Source: Alphaproteobacteria bacterium | GTDB taxonomy: Bacteria > Pseudomonadota > Alphaproteobacteria > UBA8366 > Aestuariispiraceae | Assembly (NCBI GenBank): GCA_024743195.1 | Contig: JANSXE010000011.1 | Location: forward strand, 1-54,334 | Length of the DNA: 54,334 bases | Direction: 5' to 3' | Part shown: positions 1 to 8,440 of the stretch, in pieces | Position numbering within the stretch: the first letter of the stretch is position 1 | How the letters are laid out: every line of letters starts with the position of its first letter | The notes under the pieces: model-generated | Told to the model about the DNA's origin: nothing | Databases searched by the model: none | The model's input: the letters and a program-made list of their open reading frames with translations, nothing else | Program-made: the position numbers and the translations under genes

Positions 1-388
1 AGTCGGCGATCAGGTACCGCGTCGCGAGCGTGTGCGGATGGTCGGCGCCCTGGACCCGTTCTCGGTCGGTCAGCAGGGCGCGGGCGACCTCCAGGGCCTC
101 GCCGGCGGCCCCGGTCCTCCGCAGGCAGTCGGCGATCAGGAAACGCGTCGTGAGCGTACCCGGATGGTCGGCGCCCTGGACCCGTTTCTCGTCTTTCAGC
201 AGGGCGCGGGCGTCCTCCAGGGCCTCGCCGGCGGCCCCGGTTTTCAGCAGGCAGTCGGGGATCAGGGAACGCGTCGCGAGCGTGTCCGGATGGTCGGCGC
301 CCTGGACCCGTTCTTGGTCGGTCAGCAGGGCGCGGGCGTCCTCCAGGGCCTCGCCGGCGGCCCCGGTGTTCAGCAGGCAGTCGGCGAT
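1..388. repeat. 126-bp tandem coding repeat (42-aa TPR units)
   Basis: Three units with a 126-bp period are visible inside the minus-strand TPR gene; for example the same 20-bp word starts at 41, 167 and 293. Units differ at only a few positions, some silent, so the array is young or is kept uniform by gene conversion. It continues past the left window edge. Confidence 0.9.
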
Positions 389-1291
389 GGAGAACCGGAA
401 AGCCAAGCTGACCGGGTCGTCCGGACCGAAGACCGCGTTCCAGGGCTTGCGGTCGGGCTCCAGCAAGTCCAAGGCGCGCCGGGGGCGGCCGTTGAACCGC
501 TCCGCATTGGCGAGGTGACTGCGCCAGAGTAGGACGGTTTGCGTCTCGCCGGCCTCTCCGCGTTCCGCGAGCCGCAAACCGTATTCGGCGTAACGCCGCA
601 TCAGGCGCCACCGCCCCGTCTCGTAGGCGCGGGTCCAACAGGCCTGTAGCGCCGCGAGATCGGTGGGCAGCGCCTCCCGCGCGGCCCGCCGGGCGGCCCG
701 GTCGGCGCCGCTGGCCGGCGCGCGGCGGACATCGCTGTCTGGATCGACGGCCGCCTGCTCCAACTCGGCCTCCAGATCGCGGAGATGCTCGTCGGCGGGG
801 TCGGCGGCGAGGCCCCCGCGCGCGTACAACAGCGCGTTCGCATAGCCGGAGGCGCCGTCCTCGCTCGCCTCGATGATCGCCGCATCGGTGAGCAGGCCAT
901 AGGCGCGGTGCAAAGCCTCCCGGTGCCGCGCGTGGAAGGCCCGGGCGGCCTTGACGGCGGGCTCCAGGTTTCCGTCGCGCTCCTCCCGGGCGATGCGGTC
1001 GAGGAACGCGCCCGGACCCTCCGCGCTCAGACGCTCGCAATCCGCGGCAAGGCGCTCCTTCTCCTTGCGAAGCCTGTCGATGTCATCCTGACGGTTCGCG
1101 AGTTGGTGGCGCAGATCGCTCATCTGCTCGATGTCCCGGCGGTAGCGCCGCTTGGCGATCGCCCGGGTCCCCGCGAAGACGGCGACGAGCGGCGCGACGA
1201 CCACTGCCGCGAAAATGGCGATCAACTGGACTTCACCGAAGGCGCCGGCCGCGCGCGCGCCCTCGAGCAAATCGATCAGCCAATCCAGCAT
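1..1291 (-). CDS. Membrane-anchored coiled-coil TPR-repeat protein (C-terminus cut by window edge)
   Basis: The frame is open on the minus strand from an ATG at 1291 to the window edge: 430 codons, no stop, so the C-terminus is missing. A purine-rich GGGGGAT lies just upstream of the start. Residues about 21-43 form one hydrophobic segment followed by basic residues (AKRRYRR), which suggests an N-terminal membrane anchor with a cytoplasmic body. Residues about 48-92 look like a coiled coil, and 100-300 are helical without a domain I recognise. From about residue 302 there are at least three nearly identical 42-residue repeats ending in GADHPDTLATR, the kinesin-light-chain type of tetratricopeptide repeat, a protein-protein interaction scaffold. 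Partner and function cannot be told. It is divergent from serC, so not obviously part of serine synthesis. Confidence 0.72.
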   Translation of the reverse strand, partial: MLDWLIDLLEGARAAGAFGEVQLIAIFAAVVVAPLVAVFAGTRAIAKRRYRRDIEQMSDLRHQLANRQDDIDRLRKEKERLAADCERLSAEGPGAFLDRIAREERDGNLEPAVKAARAFHARHREALHRAYGLLTDAAIIEASEDGASGYANALLYARGGLAADPADEHLRDLEAELEQAAVDPDSDVRRAPASGADRAARRAAREALPTDLAALQACWTRAYETGRWRLMRRYAEYGLRLAERGEAGETQTVLLWRSHLANAERFNGRPRRALDLLEPDRKPWNAVFGPDDPVSLAFRFSIADCLLNTGAAGEALEDARALLTDQERVQGADHPDTLATRSLIPDCLLKTGAAGEALEDARALLKDEKRVQGADHPGTLTTRFLIADCLRRTGAAGEALEVARALLTDRERVQGADHPHTLATRYLIAD

Positions 1292-1604
1292 TCCCCATCC
1301 CCCAGTGCGCCTCTGAGGCCCCAACGCGCGCCAAAGGGCGGGCGTTCCGGGCGAGACTATCGCGGAACGGGCGCGCCGGGAACCGGGCGACCGGCGGCGG
1401 CGCTCATGCCCATGCTGGCGCCGACGCTTGCCCCCCCTTGCACGCCAGCCTGCCGACGGGCGCGAAAGCGACGCTTTTTTCCGCGGGAGCGACAAAAAGG
1501 ACGTTGATTCCCCGGGAGCCGGGCCCTAGCTTCACGGCCCGTCGCGCCGCCCCGTCCCTCGGGCGGCGCCGCCGTTCCGGATTTCCGCGAAGGAGCTCGC
1601 GCCC
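1292..1604. other. Divergent intergenic region between the TPR gene and serC
   Basis: This is 313 bp without a credible gene. It holds a small AT-rich pocket at about 1465-1498 (AAAGCGACGCTTTTTT, then CAAAAAGG), the likely promoter area. Two consecutive stem-loops at 1521-1569 are annotated separately. No clear -35/-10 pair could be chosen. Confidence 0.6.
1521..1569 (+). promoter_or_regulatory. Candidate serC leader RNA (two stem-loops)
   Basis: Hairpin 1 pairs GGGCC (1521-1525) with GGCCC (1536-1540). Hairpin 2 pairs nine perfect base pairs, 1544-1552 with 1561-1569, around an 8-nt loop, and ends 35 nt before the serC start. A conserved 'serC RNA' motif upstream of serC is established in Alphaproteobacteria; position and two-hairpin shape agree, but I could not score this against the Rfam model. 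Confidence 0.4.
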
Positions 1605-2756
1605 ATGTCGTCCGGCGCCGATCGGCCGTTGAAGCGGCCCGCCTGTCCCAACTTCTCCTCCGGCCCCTGCGCCAAGCGGCCGGGCTGGTCGCCCGCCGTG
1701 CTGGGCGGCGCGCTGGTCGGGCGCTCGCACCGCTCCGCGCCGGGCAAGAAGAAGCTGGCGGAGGTGATCGAACGCACCCGCGCGATCCTGCAGATCCCGG
1801 ACGATTATCGCATCGGGATCGTCCCCGCCTCCGACACCGGCGCGGTGGAGATGGCGATGTGGTCGCTGCTCGGCGCGCGGGGCGTCGACATGCTGGCCTG
1901 GGAGAGCTTCGGCAAGGGCTGGGTGACCGACGCGGTCAAGCAGCTCACGCTCGACGACTGCCGCGTGATCGAGGCCGACTACGGCCTGCTGCCCGACCTC
2001 TGCAGGATCGACCCAGACCGCGACCTGGTCTTCACCTGGAACGGCACGACCAGCGGCGTGCGCGCGCCTGACGGCGACTGGATCGCCGACGACCGCGAGG
2101 GGCTGACGCTGTGCGACGCCACCTCGGCCGCCTTCGCCATGCATCTGCCCTGGGAGAAGTTGGACGTCGTCACCTGGTCCTGGCAGAAGGTGCTGGGCGG
2201 CGAGGGCGCGCACGGCATGCTGGTGCTGAGCCCCCGCGCGGTCGAGCGGCTGGAGAGCTACAACCCGCCCTGGCCGCTGCCGAAGATCTTCCGGCTCACC
2301 AAGGGCGGCGCGCTGATCGAGGGCGTCTGGAAGGGCGAGACGATCAACACGCCGTCCATGCTGGCGGTCGAGGACTGCCTGGACGCGCTGAAATGGGCCG
2401 AGGGGCTGGGCGGGCTGGACGCGCTGATCGCGCGCTCCCAGAGCAATCTGGCGGCGATCGAGGATTGGGTGCGCCAGACCGATTGGATCGACTTCCTGGC
2501 GGCGGAGCGCGCGACGCGCTCCTCCACCTCGATCTGCCTCAAGCTCTCGGACGCCTGTCCGCTCGAGGGCGAGGCGCGCGCGAGCGCGCCGAAGCGCTTG
2601 GCCAAACTGCTGGAGGACGAGGGCGTGGCCTACGACATCAACGGCTATCGCGACGCGCCGCCGGGCCTGCGCATCTGGGGCGGGGCGACGGTGGAGCGCG
2701 CGGACGTCGACGCGCTCCTGCCCTGGCTCGACTGGGCCTACGCGCAGATCGCCTGA
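1605..2756 (+). CDS. serC: Phosphoserine aminotransferase
   Basis: 383 residues. SerC is a cytosolic PLP enzyme that moves an amino group from glutamate to 3-phosphohydroxypyruvate to give phosphoserine, the second step of serine synthesis; it also acts in pyridoxal phosphate synthesis. The N-terminal motif [13 protein letters not shown] is typical of the alphaproteobacterial type. The PLP lysine is K195 in [15 protein letters not shown]. Length is normal for this subgroup. The start is supported by GAAGGAG about 10 nt upstream. serA follows after 43 bp on the same strand, so the two form a serine operon, probably controlled by the leader stem-loops upstream. Confidence 0.96.
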   Translation: MSSGADRPLKRPACPNFSSGPCAKRPGWSPAVLGGALVGRSHRSAPGKKKLAEVIERTRAILQIPDDYRIGIVPASDTGAVEMAMWSLLGARGVDMLAWESFGKGWVTDAVKQLTLDDCRVIEADYGLLPDLCRIDPDRDLVFTWNGTTSGVRAPDGDWIADDREGLTLCDATSAAFAMHLPWEKLDVVTWSWQKVLGGEGAHGMLVLSPRAVERLESYNPPWPLPKIFRLTKGGALIEGVWKGETINTPSMLAVEDCLDALKWAEGLGGLDALIARSQSNLAAIEDWVRQTDWIDFLAAERATRSSTSICLKLSDACPLEGEARASAPKRLAKLLEDEGVAYDINGYRDAPPGLRIWGGATVERADVDALLPWLDWAYAQIA

Positions 2757-2799
2757 CCGACTTTCTTATCCGCGCTGTCTGAGGGGATGGGCCGAAGCC

Positions 2800-4380
2800 A
2801 TGCCGAAGGTATTGATTTCCGACAAGTTGAGCGAGCGCGCGCTGGAGGTCTTCCGGCGCCGCGGGATCGAGGCCGACTTCCGCCCGGGCCTGCCGGCGGA
2901 CGAGCTGGTCGCCTGCATCGGCGATTACGACGGGCTCGCCGTGCGCTCCGCCAGCAAGGTGACGGCGGATGTGCTGAAAGCCGGCAACGGGACGTTGAAG
3001 GTGGTCGGCCGCGCCGGCATCGGGGTCGACAACATCGATCTCGAGGCCGCGACCCAGGCCGGCGTCGTGGTGATGAACACGCCCTACGGCAACTCCATCA
3101 CCACGGCGGAGCACGCCATCGCCATGATGATGGCCTGCGCGCGCCAGATCCCGGCGGCCGACGCCTCCACCCAGGCCGGAAAGTGGGAGAAGTCCCGCTT
3201 CATGGGGGTGGAGCTGTTCGGCAAGACGCTGGGCCTGATCGGCGTCGGCAATATCGGCTCCATCGTCGCCGACCGGGCGCAGGGGCTGAAGATGAAGGTC
3301 GCCGCCTACGACCCCTTCCTGTCCGACGAGCGCGCCAAGGCGCTCGGCGTGGAGAAGGTCGATTTCGACGCGCTGCTCGCCAAGGCGGACTTCATCACCG
3401 TCCACACGCCGCTGACCGACTCGACCCGCAACCTGCTCGACGCGGCGGCGCTGGCAAAATGCAAGGACGGGGTGCGGATCGTCAATTGCGCGCGCGGCGG
3501 CATCGTCGACGAAGCCGCGCTGGCCGAGGCGCTGGCGAGCGGCAAGGTGGCCGGCGCCGCCTTCGACGTCTTCGCCAAGGAGCCGGCCAAGGAGAACCTT
3601 CTGTTCGGCGCGCCGAACATGGTCTGCACGCCGCATCTCGGCGCCGCGACCGAGGAGGCGCAGGAGAACGTCGCCGTCCAGGTGGCGGAGCAGATGGCCG
3701 ATTACCTGCTGACCGGCGCGGTCTCCAACGCGCTCAACATGCCCTCCATCTCGGCCGAGGACGCGCCGCGGCTCGCGCCTTACATGAAGCTCGCCTGCCA
3801 GCTCGGCTCCTTCGCCGGCCAGGTGACGGAGACGGGCCTGAAGTCGGTGACGGTCGAGTTCGAGGGCGCGGTGGCGAAGCTCAACGTCAAGCCGCTGGTG
3901 CAGGCGGCGCTGGCCGAGCTGATGAAGCCCTTCTCCGACACGGTCAACATGGTCAACGCCCCGGTCTTCGCGAGGGAGCGCGGCGTCGACGTCAGCGAGA
4001 CGATCCATGAGCGGCCCGGCGACTACAACACGCTGATCCGCCTGACGGTCGAGACCGAGCGCTTCACCCGCTCGGTCGCCGGCACGCTGTTCGGCGGCGG
4101 CCTGCCGCGCATCGTGTCGATCAAGGGCATCTCGATCGAGGCGGAGCTGACCCCGCACATGCTCTACATCACCAACCGCGACGAGCCGGGCCTGATCGGC
4201 GGGCTGGGCACGCTGCTGGGCGATGCGGGCGTCAACATCGCGACCTTCCATCTGGGCCGGGCCGAACCGGGCGGCGACGCCATCGCCCTGATCGCCGCCG
4301 ACGGACCGGTGGCGGAGGAGACGCTGACCGCCATCCGCGCCCTGCCCCAGGTGCTGCAGGCCAAGCCGCTCGCCTTCTGA
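2800..4380 (+). CDS. serA: D-3-phosphoglycerate dehydrogenase
   Basis: 526 residues. SerA oxidises 3-phosphoglycerate to 3-phosphohydroxypyruvate with NAD, the committed step of serine synthesis. The Rossmann motif GLIGVGNIG lies at residues 145-153. The catalytic residues are R232 (CARGG), E261 (KEP) and H279 (TPHLGA). Residues about 320-450 form the allosteric substrate-binding domain of the long type. The C-terminal ACT domain (MLYITNRDEPGLIG onward) is where serine feedback inhibition usually acts. It follows serC and starts after a GAGGGG ribosome-binding region, so the pair is probably co-transcribed. Confidence 0.97.
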   Translation: MPKVLISDKLSERALEVFRRRGIEADFRPGLPADELVACIGDYDGLAVRSASKVTADVLKAGNGTLKVVGRAGIGVDNIDLEAATQAGVVVMNTPYGNSITTAEHAIAMMMACARQIPAADASTQAGKWEKSRFMGVELFGKTLGLIGVGNIGSIVADRAQGLKMKVAAYDPFLSDERAKALGVEKVDFDALLAKADFITVHTPLTDSTRNLLDAAALAKCKDGVRIVNCARGGIVDEAALAEALASGKVAGAAFDVFAKEPAKENLLFGAPNMVCTPHLGAATEEAQENVAVQVAEQMADYLLTGAVSNALNMPSISAEDAPRLAPYMKLACQLGSFAGQVTETGLKSVTVEFEGAVAKLNVKPLVQAALAELMKPFSDTVNMVNAPVFARERGVDVSETIHERPGDYNTLIRLTVETERFTRSVAGTLFGGGLPRIVSIKGISIEAELTPHMLYITNRDEPGLIGGLGTLLGDAGVNIATFHLGRAEPGGDAIALIAADGPVAEETLTAIRALPQVLQAKPLAF

Positions 4381-4472
4381 CGCGATCCACGCCGGCCCGG
4401 CTTTCCTTCGCGCGCGCACAATGGAATACTGACAGCCAGTCCGCGCGCGACGTCTCAAGGGTCCCGGCCGCC

Positions 4473-5711
4473 ATGTCATCCGATCCGCAGGAAGCGTCCC
4501 TCCGCGCGGCCCGCACGGCTGCGCTCGCCGGCGCGGCGGCGAGCCTGGTGGGCATCGGCCTCGCCCGCTTCGCCTACACGCCCTTGCTCCCCGCGCTGGT
4601 GAAGGGCGGCTGGTTCGATCCCGCCGCCGCCGCCTATCTGGGGGCGGCCAACCTCGCCGGCTATCTGGCGGGCGCACTCGCCGGGGCCTGGATCATGCGC
4701 CGGCTGGGGCCCGGCCGGGCGACGCGGGCGATGATGGCGCTGGCCGCGGCGAGCCTGATCGCCTGCGCCGAGCCCCTGGGCTTCGCCTGGTTCTTCGTCT
4801 GGCGCTTCCTGTCGGGACTGGCGGGCGGCGCGGTCATGGTCTCCGCCTCCAGTCTGGTGATGCTGCAGACGCCGCCGGAGCGGCGCGGGCGCGCCGGCGG
4901 GCTGATGTTCACTGGCGTCGGCGTCGGGATCGTCTTCTCCGGGGCGGCGATCCCCTGGCTCCTGACCCACGGGCTGGCCGTCGCCTGGTTGACGCTGGGC
5001 GGGCTCTCGGCGCTGATCGCCGCGCTGGTCTGGCCGCTGGCGAGCGACCGACGGCTCGCGGGCGCCCCGCCGCAGACGGCGCAGGCGGCGCAGACGGCGC
5101 CGGACGCGGCGCGCTCGCGCAGCCTGCGCCGCGCGCTGGCCGCGGTCGGCGCCACCTACGGGCTGTGCGCCTTCGGGCTCGTCCCGCATATGGTCTTCCT
5201 GGTCGATTACGTGGCGCGCGGCCTGGGGCGGGGCATGGCCGACGGGGCCCTCGTCTGGACCCTGTTCGGCGTCGGCGCGCTGCTCGGCCCCCTGGCGGCC
5301 GGCCGGGTCGCCGACCGGATCGGCTTCGCCGCAGCCCTGCGCGGCGCGGTCGCGCTGCTGGCCGCGACGGTCGGCTTGCTGCTGGTCTCGGACGCGCCGG
5401 CGGTCATCGCGGCCTCGACCCTGCTCGCGGGCATGCTGACCCCGGGGCTGGTGCCGTTGGCGCTGGGGCGGGTTCGCGATCTCTCCGGCCCGTCGGAGGC
5501 GGCGAAGGCCGCCGCCTGGGGCCGGTCGACGGCCGGTTTCGCGGTGGGGCAGGCGGCGGGCGCCTATCTGCTCGCCTGGGTGTTCGACCTCAGCCACGAC
5601 TACGCGCTTCTGTTCGCGATCGCGCTTGCGGCGCCGATCCTGGGGCTGCTGCTGGAGTTGCTGCTGGCGCGCGGCGCGCGCCGCGCCGCCGCGCGGGAGG
5701 AGGCGGCGTGA
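4473..5711 (+). CDS. MFS transporter, YbfB/YjiJ-like
   Basis: 412 residues with about 12 hydrophobic segments, typical of a major facilitator. The N-terminal stretch GIGLARFAYTPLLPAL is characteristic of the YbfB/YjiJ group of MFS proteins. An Ala/Thr/Gln-rich loop at about residues 195-212 (QTAQAAQTAPDAARS) would be the central cytoplasmic loop between the two six-helix halves. Substrate is unknown. Its TGA overlaps the GTG start of the next gene, a CoA-transferase, so both are likely translated from one message; an organic acid substrate for the pair is a guess. Confidence 0.85.
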   Translation: MSSDPQEASLRAARTAALAGAAASLVGIGLARFAYTPLLPALVKGGWFDPAAAAYLGAANLAGYLAGALAGAWIMRRLGPGRATRAMMALAAASLIACAEPLGFAWFFVWRFLSGLAGGAVMVSASSLVMLQTPPERRGRAGGLMFTGVGVGIVFSGAAIPWLLTHGLAVAWLTLGGLSALIAALVWPLASDRRLAGAPPQTAQAAQTAPDAARSRSLRRALAAVGATYGLCAFGLVPHMVFLVDYVARGLGRGMADGALVWTLFGVGALLGPLAAGRVADRIGFAAALRGAVALLAATVGLLLVSDAPAVIAASTLLAGMLTPGLVPLALGRVRDLSGPSEAAKAAAWGRSTAGFAVGQAAGAYLLAWVFDLSHDYALLFAIALAAPILGLLLELLLARGARRAAAREEAA

Positions 5712-7123
5712 GATCGATCGCCGACCTCACCGTGCAGGCGTGGCGCGGCGTCGGCCTCGCGCCTGAGGACCTGCCGCCGCTCGACCTCGCCGGGGCCGAG
5801 CCCGCGCTCCCCTCCAGCTTCCGCATCGGCGCGCTGGCGCAGGCGAGCCTCGCCCTGGTCGGCGCCGGCGCCGCGGCCCTTCATCGGATGCGCGGCGGTC
5901 CGGCGCAGCGCGTCGCGGTCGATATGGACCACGCCGTCGCGGAGTTCCGCAGCGAGCGCCTGCTGCACTGTGACGGCGCGCCGCCGGGCGATCTCTGGGA
6001 CCCGCTGGCGGGCGCCTACCGCACCGCGGACGGCTGGCTGCGCGTGCACACCAACTTCCCGCATCATCGGGACGCGCTGACGGCGCTGCTCGACTGCGCG
6101 CCGGAGCGCGAGGCCATCGCCGCCGCCCTGGCCGACCGCGCGGCGGAGGCGGTCGAGCGCGACGCTGCGGAGACCGACGCCGTCGTCGCGGCGTTGCGCC
6201 CTTTCGCCGCCTGGGACGCCCATCCGCAGGGCCGCGCGCTCGCCGCCGAGCCCTTGATCGCGCTCGACCGGATCGGCGACGCCCCGCCGGAACGCCCGCC
6301 CCTCGACGCGCGCCCGCTCGCGGGCGTCCGGGTGCTGGATCTGACGCGCGTCATCGCCGGGCCCGTCGCCGGGCGGACGCTCGCCGCCCACGGGGCGGAG
6401 GTGCTGCGGGTGACCGGTCCGCAGTTGCCGGCGCTGCCGGCGCTCGACCTCGACACCGGCCGCGGCAAGCGCGCGACGCAGCTCGACCTGGACCGGCCGG
6501 ACGGCCGCGCCGCGCTGGAGCGGCTGGCGGCCGGCGCCGACGTCTTCCTGCAAAGCTACCGGCCCGGTGCGCTGGCCGCGCGCGGCTTCGGGGCGGAGGC
6601 GCTGGCGGCGCGCCGCCCCGGGGTGATCGTCGCCGACCTCTCCGCCTACGGCTTCACGGGCCCTTGGGCGGATCGCCGGGGCTTCGACTCCCTTGTCCAG
6701 ACCGCGACCGGCTTCAACGCGGCCGAAGCGGCGGCGGCTGGCGACGACGCGCCCCGGCCGCTGCCGGCGCAGGCGCTGGACCACGGGGCCGGCGCGCTGC
6801 TGGCCTTTGGGATCCAGGCGGCGCTGTTGCGCCGGGCGCGGGAGGGAGGAAGCTGGCGGGTGCGTGTGTCCCTCGCCCGGACCGGGCTCTGGCTGCGCCG
6901 GATGGGGCGGCTCGACGGCGGGCTCGCGGCGGCGGATCCGGATCGCGCCTCGGCGGCGCGCTTCCTGGAGGAAAGCGCGAGTCCGTCGGGCCGCCTCTCA
7001 GCCGTCGCGCACGCGGCGCGTCTCTCCGCCGCGCCGCCGACCTACGCGCGGCCGTCGGTCCCGCTCGACCATGACGGACCCGACTGGGCGACCGAATCGG
7101 ACGCAAAGGCAAACGGCCCTTAA
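5708..7123 (+). CDS. CaiB/BaiF family (class III) CoA-transferase
   Basis: 471 residues from a GTG at 5708 that overlaps the preceding stop (GTGA), with GGGAGGAGG just upstream. The open frame extends further 5' but only inside the MFS gene. The second half carries the family signature (LAGVRVLDLTRVIAGPVAGR, then LDLDRPDGRAAL and FLQSYRPGALA). The first half resembles a second, degenerate copy (VDMDHAVAEFRSERLL, then WDPLAGAYRTADGW), an arrangement known in a proteobacterial subgroup. Family members move CoA between acyl-CoA thioesters and carboxylates. The acid used here cannot be told. It probably works with the MFS transporter upstream. Confidence 0.85.
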   Translation: MRSIADLTVQAWRGVGLAPEDLPPLDLAGAEPALPSSFRIGALAQASLALVGAGAAALHRMRGGPAQRVAVDMDHAVAEFRSERLLHCDGAPPGDLWDPLAGAYRTADGWLRVHTNFPHHRDALTALLDCAPEREAIAAALADRAAEAVERDAAETDAVVAALRPFAAWDAHPQGRALAAEPLIALDRIGDAPPERPPLDARPLAGVRVLDLTRVIAGPVAGRTLAAHGAEVLRVTGPQLPALPALDLDTGRGKRATQLDLDRPDGRAALERLAAGADVFLQSYRPGALAARGFGAEALAARRPGVIVADLSAYGFTGPWADRRGFDSLVQTATGFNAAEAAAAGDDAPRPLPAQALDHGAGALLAFGIQAALLRRAREGGSWRVRVSLARTGLWLRRMGRLDGGLAAADPDRASAARFLEESASPSGRLSAVAHAARLSAAPPTYARPSVPLDHDGPDWATESDAKANGP

Positions 7124-7160
7124 CCGCTTGGCAAGAGGCGGCGCCTAAGCTCTCCAGCCC

Positions 7161-7628
7161 ATGACCGCCGCACTCGATCTGTCGCGCGCTTCGGTGCGCC
7201 TCCAGCAGGGATTCGCCTATTGGCTCGACACGGCCGACGGCGGACGTCCGCCGCCGCGCGCGGCGATCGATCCGGCCGACTTCAAGCGCCTTTTGCCGTT
7301 CGTCGTGCTGATCGAGGTGCGGCGCGACCCGTTGGACTTCGTCGAACGCGTGACCGGCGAAGTGGTCCTGGACCATAGCGAGCGCAACAGCATGAACCGC
7401 CCTTGGCGAACCTATCCCGGCCGCGGGCCGGGCAGCGCCATCTGGACCCATTTCGAAACCGTGGTGCGCACGGCCGCGCCGCTGTTCCAGGCGGTCCCCT
7501 ATGTCGGCCCGAAGCAGGATCTGGTGACCGTCGAGTGCGTCACCTGCCCGTTGAGCGAGGACGGAGAGCGCGTCGACCGCACCCTCTCTTTCGTCGACTA
7601 CATCCCTCGGCGCGACCCCGCGGACTGA
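7161..7628 (+). CDS. Single-domain PAS protein (PAS_5-like)
   Basis: 155 residues. The phrases ADFKRLLPFVVLIEV, RVTGEVVLDH and RTLSFVDYIPR match the PAS_5 type of stand-alone PAS domain that is abundant in Rhodospirillales. There is no kinase, GGDEF or HTH output domain and no signal peptide, so it is probably a cytosolic sensory or adaptor protein. The ligand is unknown. It stands alone: 37 bp after the CoA-transferase and convergent with pncA, with 26 bp between the two stops. Confidence 0.75.
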   Translation: MTAALDLSRASVRLQQGFAYWLDTADGGRPPPRAAIDPADFKRLLPFVVLIEVRRDPLDFVERVTGEVVLDHSERNSMNRPWRTYPGRGPGSAIWTHFETVVRTAAPLFQAVPYVGPKQDLVTVECVTCPLSEDGERVDRTLSFVDYIPRRDPAD

Positions 7629-7654
7629 CCCGCCGCCCGCGCATCGGCGCGGAG

Positions 7655-8278
7655 CTACAGCGCGTCGCTCTGCGCGAAGGCGACGCCCTTGTCGCGCATG
7701 TCCGCAAGCGCGGCGGCGAGCGAGCCGTCGAGGTCGATTCCGCGGCAGCCGTCCTCCGCCAGGGTCACCGAATAGCCGAGCGCAACCGCGTCGATCGCGG
7801 AGAAATAGACGCAGAAGTCCGTGGCGAGCCCCAGCATCACGATGCGCCCGACGCCCAGATCCTTGAGATAGCCGTCGAGGCCGGTCGGCGTCGTTCGGTC
7901 GTTCTCGAAGAAGGCGCTATAGGAATCGATCGCCGGCCGGAACCCCTTGCGCACCACCATATGCGCCCGGTCGGTCTCCAGATCGCGGTGGAAGGCGGCG
8001 CCGTCGCTTCCCTGCACGCAGTGTATGGGCCAGAGCACCTGGGTCCCGTAGGGCATGTCCGTCGTGGAGAAGGGCTCCGCGTCCGCGTGGTTGGCCGCGA
8101 AGGAGTTGTGGCCGCGCGGGTGCCAATCCTGCGTGAGGACGATCAGCGGGAAACGCCCCATCAGCCGGTTCGCCACCGGCACGACCCGGTCGCCCTCCGC
8201 CACCTCGAGGGCGCCGCCCGGGCAAAAATCGTTCTGCACGTCGATCACCACCAGCGCTGTCGCGTCGTCGCTCGTCAT
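7655..8278 (-). CDS. pncA: Nicotinamidase
   Basis: 207 residues. PncA hydrolyses nicotinamide to nicotinate and ammonia in the NAD salvage pathway. The catalytic triad is visible as D13 (VVIDVQNDFCPGG), K111 (VVRKGFRP) and C156 (LATDFCVYFSA). The metal site is D51, H53 and H57 in TQDWHPRGHNS, with H86 (PIHCVQG) nearby. Length and residue spacing match the well-studied enzymes closely. It is divergent from the membrane protein that starts at 8441, with 162 bp between starts, and shares no obvious operon. Confidence 0.95.
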   Translation of the reverse strand: MTSDDATALVVIDVQNDFCPGGALEVAEGDRVVPVANRLMGRFPLIVLTQDWHPRGHNSFAANHADAEPFSTTDMPYGTQVLWPIHCVQGSDGAAFHRDLETDRAHMVVRKGFRPAIDSYSAFFENDRTTPTGLDGYLKDLGVGRIVMLGLATDFCVYFSAIDAVALGYSVTLAEDGCRGIDLDGSLAAALADMRDKGVAFAQSDAL

Positions 8279-8440
8279 TCAGGCCTCCTCTCGGCGCTGT
8301 CCGGGCCGGTTCCCGGGCCACACTCTAAGGGGCGACCGCCGGCTTGCAAACCGGACCGGCGGCGAGGGCGGGCGAGGCGGCTTTCGCTGTGGCGGACGGA
8401 TGGGTTAAGGTTCGCGCGATCCGGGATGCGGGAGGCGGCG

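Noticed and set aside
1-388. Possible CRISPR array from the regular repeats
   Set aside because: The repeats are directly adjacent 126-bp coding units without spacers; no cas gene is present.
30-532. Plus-strand repetitive open frames across the 126-bp repeats
   Set aside because: Two overlapping frames are open because the period is a multiple of three; only the minus strand gives a TPR protein continuous with TM and coiled-coil regions.
5165-5707. Extended N-terminus of the CoA-transferase
   Set aside because: The extension lies inside the MFS gene in another frame, has a biased Arg/Gly composition, and a well-placed GTG with ribosome-binding site exists at 5708.
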